In this document: one piece after another, positions 59,697-60,000 of the stretch
Numbering within the stretch: the stretch's first letter is position 1
Layout: the number at the start of each line of letters is the position of its first letter
Origin: Owenia fusiformis
Lineage: Eukaryota > Annelida > Polychaeta > Sabellida > Oweniidae
DNA length: 60,000 bases
Direction of reading: 5' to 3'
Assembly (NCBI GenBank): GCA_903813345.2
Contig: CAIIXF020000001.1
Location: 52,967,885 to 53,027,884, forward strand
Translations under genes and position numbers: made by a program
The notes under the pieces: generated by a model
The model's input: the letters and a program-made list of their open reading frames with translations, nothing else
Told to the model about the DNA's origin: nothing
Databases searched by the model: none

Positions 59697-60000
59697 GTAA
59701 GGATTTCTTTTAGAATTACGTGATCAGAAACGAGAGGGAATTTTGAAATTTTAGGCCCAATTTTTTAAAAATAGGCTCAAAGAATAATGCCAGTTTGTTT
59801 ACCTTAATTGCCCAATTTATTGTGGTTAGAAGCAGATTTTAGGTTCTAAGATAAAATTAAGCCTCAATTTCCTTTCAGGACCATCTAAGGGCCCCTATCC
59901 CCCCATCTGCCATTATCTATTTAGCTCCCAAAATATCCAGTCAACTCAAAATTACACTTGTTCAGCAAACCAGGAAAAGAATCAGGATACTCGGTAATGA

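Overview
The window is nuclear DNA of an invertebrate animal. It is AT-rich, its genes are cut into many small exons with GT-AG introns, and it is full of transposon remnants and tandem repeats. The two complete proteins resemble their vertebrate orthologues closely. Gene structure and repeat types (post-RT LINE tails, tRNA-like SINE head, CGTC-rich repeats) suggest a mollusc or another lophotrochozoan; the species cannot be told.

Layout. 1-30627 (+): DOT1L, the histone H3K79 methyltransferase, rebuilt here as 19 exons per transcript and 1553 codons in one frame, all but the outer 5'UTR inside the window. 30628-37200: its probable long 3'UTR or intergenic DNA, with a nested transposon, a 136-bp minisatellite and a 24-bp minisatellite. 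37894-54549 (-): KAT14 (CSRP2BP/ATAC2), a subunit of the ATAC acetyltransferase complex, rebuilt as 15 exons and 755 codons with an intact PHD finger at the N terminus and a GNAT domain at the C terminus. 54550-54860: a probable shared promoter. 59405-59696 (+): the first coding exon of an SH2 protein of SYK/SHARK type, which continues beyond the window. DOT1L and KAT14 are tail to tail, with poly(A) signals about 40 bp apart; KAT14 and the SH2 gene are head to head.

Main discovery. DOT1L carries two adjacent versions of the same 107-nt exon (17303-17409 and 17459-17565) separated by a 49-nt intron. Each encodes residues 288-323, which contain the activation loop of the catalytic domain. Only one can be used per mRNA, because including both or neither breaks the frame. 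The two are about 56% identical in protein, while silent positions have largely diverged, so both appear to have been kept by selection for a long time. This predicts two DOT1L enzyme isoforms with different activation loops.

Other points: a 3.7-kb element in a KAT14 intron with about 700-bp inverted termini and a zinc-binding-type protein; a repeat family whose copies show graded CpG decay, one copy expanded by a minisatellite dense in AGGTCA half-sites and nested inside a hAT-like element with an 8-bp target duplication; three TA-flanked mariner-type elements; two LINE tails enclosed by a 27-nt inverted repeat; and several near-perfect palindromes. Exon limits come from reading frame, splice consensus and remembered vertebrate proteins; no transcript data were available.
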